64,000 bases of DNA from Candidatus Thiothrix putei (GTDB lineage Bacteria > Pseudomonadota > Gammaproteobacteria > Thiotrichales > Thiotrichaceae), in NCBI GenBank assembly GCA_029972225.1, contig CP124756.1, positions 974,001 through 1,038,000 on the forward strand, in the 5' to 3' direction. The notes beneath the pieces were generated by a model, which saw only the letters and a list, made by a program, of their open reading frames with translations, did not search any database and was not told the DNA's origin. Within the stretch, counting starts at the first letter, position 1, and every line of letters starts with the position of its first letter. Made by a program: the position numbers and the translations under genes. Positions 60,630-64,000 of this stretch are shown here, piece by piece.

Positions 60630-61777
60630 ATTGCCTGCCCCGTTTGTAGCACGATAGTGTATTCACGCCCTTCACTGCGGGTGTCAAGTACCGTATGCCC
60701 GTGAATCCGCGCCCATGCAGGAATATCATGCAAAGCACCAGGATCGGTGCAAATGGCGGTAATGCTGACACCCGCAGGCAGATTTTCACAGGCTTCCTGT
60801 ACGCGAATAACCGGCAATGGGCAAAGTAGTCGTCGTGCATCAACGCTTACTGAGGCAGCAGCAATACGGTGCAGCAGTTTGTTGCGAAATTCCGCAGGGT
60901 CTTTCTGCAAAATCATATCACCTGTCCGTGGGTTTAAGGTTGCATCCAAGCGTGAGAGCCAGAAACGCAAAGCAGCAGCACGTAATAAGCCAAGCCAGTA
61001 ACGTTGCTCAAGGGGTTCCCAAGGGCGCACGCGTTGATAAGCGCTAATACAAGCGAGTGCCCGTGCGTTATCCAATGAGCCATCGGCATGGCAACACCAG
61101 TCATTCACCACGATGGCTAAGTCATATAACCAGCTATCGTTGCACGCAAAATACACATCCAGAATGCCGCTTACCTGCCCGTCATGGAACAATACATTGT
61201 CGCGGAATAGATCGGCGTGCACGGTTCCGCTGGGCAGTTGGGCAAATGGGATGGCGTGTTGGAAGGTGATTTCCGCTTGTAACAAGCTTGCATTGTCGGT
61301 ATCCAAGCGTGGTAACAAGCGGGACGCCGTTTGTACTCGCCACTCATGTTCCCGATCTGGGGAGCGGTGTTGCGGGAAGGTTTGCCCCGCGATATGCATC
61401 TTAGCCAGCCATGTGCCGAGTTCAGCGCATTGCGCAGGTGTTGGTTCGTCAAGGTGTTGACCCTGTAAGCGTAGTACTAGCGCGGCAGGTTTGCCCTTTA
61501 GTTGGCTGAGTAATTGTCCGCTATGGTTGAGTATAGGGCGGGCAACAGGAATGCCCGCATCTGCCCAGTGCCGCATCAATGCCAGAAAGTAGCCAAGTTC
61601 TGCCAGTGTATGGTGCTCAAACAGGGTAAGCACAAATTCTCCCTGCGTCGTGGTGACGAAGAAGTTGCTATTTTCGACACCTGCACTGATACCCGCATAA
61701 TCCGTCAGCGCTCCGGCAGGGTATTCATTCAGAAAGCTTTCCAGCTCAGGGCGGCTGACGGGGGTATAAACTGACAT
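60626..61777 (-). CDS. thrB: homoserine kinase (ThrB2 type) fused to a C-terminal TusA-like domain
   Basis: A 383-residue protein. Residues 1-310 are the aminoglycoside-phosphotransferase-like homoserine kinase, with catalytic loop VHADLFRDN (186-194) and DFG-equivalent LDVYFACND (206-214). It phosphorylates homoserine for threonine synthesis. Residues 312-383 form a TusA/SirA-like domain: VDARRLLCPLPVIR with the Cys319-Pro-Leu-Pro motif that carries persulfide sulfur, and the matching beta-alpha-beta tail. No stop or start signal separates the halves. Its stop overlaps the CDF gene; a DUF2782 gene precedes it, the usual thrB neighbour. Confidence 0.9.
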   Translation of the reverse strand: MSVYTPVSRPELESFLNEYPAGALTDYAGISAGVENSNFFVTTTQGEFVLTLFEHHTLAELGYFLALMRHWADAGIPVARPILNHSGQLLSQLKGKPAALVLRLQGQHLDEPTPAQCAELGTWLAKMHIAGQTFPQHRSPDREHEWRVQTASRLLPRLDTDNASLLQAEITFQHAIPFAQLPSGTVHADLFRDNVLFHDGQVSGILDVYFACNDSWLYDLAIVVNDWCCHADGSLDNARALACISAYQRVRPWEPLEQRYWLGLLRAAALRFWLSRLDATLNPRTGDMILQKDPAEFRNKLLHRIAAASVSVDARRLLCPLPVIRVQEACENLPAGVSITAICTDPGALHDIPAWARIHGHTVLDTRSEGREYTIVLQTGQAI

Positions 61778-61781
61778 GCAT

Positions 61782-62090
61782 TTACCAGGAGAATAGGTTC
61801 CAGCTTGGAATCATCATATCCCGATTTTGGTGCGCATTCTGGCTTTTGCCTTGAGAGCTAACGGAATCGACTAGGTTATAACCACCTTCACCATCGGTTG
61901 GCACATAGCGGATTTCAGTACGCATGGCTTGCACGCGCTCTTCTTCAATCGTGCCGAAATTGTCGGTGACGCGAATCGTTTCCATCTTTAATTTGTTGGC
62001 AACGTCAGCATCAGTGGTGGCTTCATCTGCATGAGCTGTCGCTGTCAATAACGCGATGAGTGGCAGTGTTAGCCAGTATTTTGTTGTCAT
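61782..62090 (-). CDS. DUF2782 periplasmic protein
   Basis: A 102-residue protein with a signal peptide ending at THADA-like ATAHA. The mature part contains METIRVTDNFGTIEEERVQA and the aromatic C terminus (MMIPSWNLFSW) characteristic of DUF2782. In gammaproteobacteria the gene generally accompanies thrB and often polA. Role unknown. It sits four bases upstream of thrB. Confidence 0.85.
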   Translation of the reverse strand: MTTKYWLTLPLIALLTATAHADEATTDADVANKLKMETIRVTDNFGTIEEERVQAMRTEIRYVPTDGEGGYNLVDSVSSQGKSQNAHQNRDMMIPSWNLFSW

Positions 62091-62095
62091 TGTTT

Positions 62096-62821
62096 TTATA
62101 ACTCCATGAATTTAGCGCGTTCTTCTGCGGATGGCCCCGATATCGCGCGTTCGTAATAACCGAAAATATGATCGACGATAGCATCTGCGTCATCCAGCAG
62201 GACAAACAGATCCAAATCTTCCGCTGAAATTGTACCTTGTTTTACCAAGGTGTGCTTGAACCATCCGACCAAGCCTTCCCAAAAGGACGTATGTACCAGC
62301 ACGATGGGTATTTTACGGGTTTTAGCGGTTTGTACCAAGGTCAGGATTTCCGCCAATTCATCCAGAGTCCCAAAACCACCGGGCATCACCACATAGGCAG
62401 AGGCATGTTTCACGAACATCACTTTGCGTGAAAAGAAATGCCGGAAATACAAGGAAATGTCTTGGTAATGATTGGAGTGTTGTTCGTGCGGAAGTTGAAT
62501 ATTCAAACCAATGCTAGGGGATTTACCTTGCTGCGCACCTTTATTGGCTGCTTCCATCAAACCGGGGCCACCACCACTGACGACGGCAAACCCTGCATCT
62601 GATAGTTTGTGAGCAATGGTTTCGGTTAAGTGATACAGCGGATCAGCCGGTGGAGTACGTGCTGAACCGAAGATACTGACCGAAGGCCGTAAGTGGGCAA
62701 GGCGTTCAAACCCATCCACAAATTCCCCCATGATCTGGAAAATTTTCCAGCTCTCGCGTGCCAGCTCCTTGTCACTGATGGGTTGCAGTACTGGGTGTTG
62801 GGTACGGGTTTTCGCATCCAT
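62096..62821 (-). CDS. LOG-family (TIGR00730) nucleotide hydrolase-like protein
   Basis: A 241-residue Rossmann-fold protein with the LOG signature MPGGFGTLDELAEILTLVQT (PGGxGTxxE) and GGGPGLMEAANKG. Family members hydrolyse nucleoside 5'-monophosphates to base and ribose phosphate (cytokinin-activating type or PpnN type). It overlaps the bolA stop by one base and is followed six bases later by the DUF2782 gene. Confidence 0.9.
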   Translation of the reverse strand: MDAKTRTQHPVLQPISDKELARESWKIFQIMGEFVDGFERLAHLRPSVSIFGSARTPPADPLYHLTETIAHKLSDAGFAVVSGGGPGLMEAANKGAQQGKSPSIGLNIQLPHEQHSNHYQDISLYFRHFFSRKVMFVKHASAYVVMPGGFGTLDELAEILTLVQTAKTRKIPIVLVHTSFWEGLVGWFKHTLVKQGTISAEDLDLFVLLDDADAIVDHIFGYYERAISGPSAEERAKFMEL

Positions 62822-63057
62822 TAGGCGACTTCCGCCGGTGTTTTCGCACGAATGGTGAGCGCATGGAGCTGGCCTGCGGTAATCGCATCATTAACCGCCG
62901 CGTAAACCAGTTGATGACGTTTGAGGGTATTCAAGCCTGCAAAAACGTCACTGATAACATCGGCTTCATACTTGTAGCCGTCACCCTGAATAGTGACTTG
63001 TGCATCGGGGATATGTGCTTGAATTAAGGCGGCAACTGCGTCATTAGTAATGCTCAT
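62821..63057 (-). CDS. BolA-family protein (IbaG-like)
   Basis: A 78-residue cytoplasmic protein. The BolA fold is visible in VTIQGDGYKYEADVISDVFA and KRHQLVYAAVNDAITAGQLH, with the conserved His in the latter. It lacks Cys, so it is the IbaG/BolA2-like type that partners with monothiol glutaredoxin in iron-sulfur handling. First gene of the five-gene minus-strand operon. Confidence 0.9.
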   Translation of the reverse strand: MSITNDAVAALIQAHIPDAQVTIQGDGYKYEADVISDVFAGLNTLKRHQLVYAAVNDAITAGQLHALTIRAKTPAEVA

Positions 63058-63089
63058 AGAAGAGGCTCCTGTTAAGGGTAAATTGCGTG

Positions 63090-63135
63090 ATTATACGCTG
63101 TACCTGCCGACAACGCGTATTTCTGCGCGTATAAT
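63090..63135. promoter_or_regulatory. back-to-back -10 boxes of divergent promoters
   Basis: ATTATACGC (63090-63098) and GCGTATAAT (63127-63135) form a symmetric dyad. It supplies a TATAAT -10 for the bolA operon on the minus strand and one (63130-63135) for the plus-strand gene, 32 bases before its ATG. A shared regulator could bind the dyad. Confidence 0.45.
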
Positions 63136-63166
63136 ACAGGCATTTAGTTTAAGCGGATCAATCCCC

Positions 63167-63661
63167 ATGAATAATGCTAGTTCTTCCCTGCTGGAGCAGG
63201 TTAAAGATACCTGTCCTGAGTTTTGCGCAGCGCTGACGGATGATGAAGTTCTTAAATTTATTCGTTACACCCGACTGCGTGAGCTGGGGTCGCAAGAGAT
63301 TGTTGCGGATATTGGCGAAATCAGTGACCGTTTTTATCTGGTGATCGGGGGGGCTGTTAAGTTGTTGCAAGTCGACGGTGAGCGTGAGTTTGAAGTGGGT
63401 CAGTTAAATCCTGGCAGTTTGGTGGGGGAAATGTCTTTCTTCGATCGCCAGCCGCGTACCGTGCGACTGAAAGCCCGCCGTAGCGGGGTACGTTTACTGG
63501 AAATTAATCGCCAGATGTATAACCGTATTCGTATCGAAGAATCTTACATTGCGACCAATTTATTAGAATTCGTGGTACGTAGCCTGGATTTTCTGGTGCG
63601 CCATTTGAGCGATGAAAATGCAAAGTTGCACAAGCAAGTAACGGGATTGGGCTACCGCTGA
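63167..63661 (+). CDS. cyclic-nucleotide-binding-domain protein without DNA-binding domain
   Basis: A 164-residue protein; start MNNASSSLLEQVKD at 63167, because a 39-codon upstream extension would cover the promoter region. The beta-roll domain contains GEMSFFDRQPRTVRLKA, equivalent to the phosphate-binding cassette. The C-terminal helix (LLEFVVRSLDFLVRHLSDEN) is the only extra part; no winged helix is present, so it is not a DNA-binding Crp. It may act through protein contacts in signalling. Confidence 0.8.
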   Translation: MNNASSSLLEQVKDTCPEFCAALTDDEVLKFIRYTRLRELGSQEIVADIGEISDRFYLVIGGAVKLLQVDGEREFEVGQLNPGSLVGEMSFFDRQPRTVRLKARRSGVRLLEINRQMYNRIRIEESYIATNLLEFVVRSLDFLVRHLSDENAKLHKQVTGLGYR

Positions 63662-63752
63662 TTCAGACAAGCGAGTGGTTTTGTCAGGAAATGCCTGTCT
63701 AGCTGTGTATAGACAGGCAATAATGCCAGTATAGTTAAAAAATGTTGGCATC

Positions 63753-64000
63753 ATGAGCATATCCAATCATTTCGATATTACTGACGAATTTTCACAGGCA
63801 GTGTGGCGGTTTAATTTTCGCCCCGATTCCTATATTCATCCGAGTTGGCTGGCGACCATGCCGGATGGCAAAGTCATGCAAGCACTCTTTGGTCAAGCCC
63901 GTGGAGAAAGCCGTTTATTGCAGCATATGATGCAACGTCTTGGTTTGCATGACAGTGTGTTTTTTGATTTTAGTAAGCCCATCACGCGCTTAGCCTTATG
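63753..64000 (+). CDS. partial gene at the right edge, possibly SctK-like type III secretion protein
   Basis: An ATG at 63753 begins a frame running off the window: MSISNHFDITDEFSQAVWRF, then NFRPDSYIHPSWLATMP and RLGLHDSVFFDFSKPITRLA. The pattern of an early Y-x-H-P-S-W-L and a later F-D-F-x-K-x-x-x-R-L-A-L resembles from memory SctK sorting-platform proteins. The match is weak and the gene incomplete, so treat it as hypothetical. No Shine-Dalgarno is obvious. Confidence 0.45.
   Translation, partial: MSISNHFDITDEFSQAVWRFNFRPDSYIHPSWLATMPDGKVMQALFGQARGESRLLQHMMQRLGLHDSVFFDFSKPITRLAL

Overview
The window reads as a chromosomal segment of a gammaproteobacterium with moderate G+C. Support comes from the ftsY-ftsE-ftsX operon next to an M16 peptidase pair and rsmD, mutY-yggX, bolA, a thrB/DUF2782 pair, ntrBC with glnA, and an ABC-F gene of the YheS type. 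A sulfur-oxidising Thiotrichales member such as Thiothrix is my best guess, but that is inference; no rRNA or other marker here proves it. There is one tRNA gene (Gly, anticodon CCC). I saw no CRISPR array and no rRNA.

Layout. 0.2-7.7 kb: fabI and a peptide ABC importer (solute-binding protein, two permeases, fused double ATPase) split by a convergent Crp/Fnr-type regulator. 7.7-13.9 kb: ftsX/ftsE/ftsY divergent from two M16 peptidases and rsmD. 13.9-17.3 kb: an NlpC/P60 lipoprotein, an orphan antitoxin, a TIR-domain fragment and yheS. 17.4-24.1 kb: an unfamiliar gene cluster headed by a canonical sigma-54 promoter with an upstream dyad and an IHF-like site. It encodes two paralogous acidic small proteins, an HEVGH metallopeptidase-like protein, an unknown protein and a KBL-type PLP enzyme, and it is flanked by its own sigma-54 activator. 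24.2-32 kb: housekeeping genes (exonuclease, mutY-yggX, SulP transporter with Usp). 32-34.8 kb: a serine protease / ECF sigma / anti-sigma operon in which the sigma gene is broken at a TnpB-type element. 34.9-40.5 kb: a collapsing sucrose locus (amylosucrase, fructokinase and sucrose-phosphate synthase, all broken) containing an ISAzo13-like insertion, a toxin-antitoxin pair and a TnpB tail remnant. 40.7-51.7 kb: an ATPase, two MscS-type channels, an outer-membrane barrel, an ECF sigma factor and three ion or solute transporters. 52-59.5 kb: nitrogen control (ntrBC, glnA, glnN). 59.5-63.7 kb: a bolA-LOG-DUF2782-thrB-CDF operon, then a cyclic-nucleotide-domain protein and a partial gene at the edge.

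The strongest regulatory picture is nitrogen control. The ntrB upstream region and the glnN (type III glutamine synthetase) upstream region each carry a -24/-12 sigma-54 element with NtrC-like sites further upstream, so NtrBC encoded here probably controls both. The most likely undescribed system is the 17.4-24.1 kb sigma-54 cluster. Its promoter layout matches enhancer-dependent control, and an activator gene with a variant GAFTNA loop converges on it and overlaps its last gene. Two gene sets look recently degraded: the sucrose locus and the ECF sigma operon.
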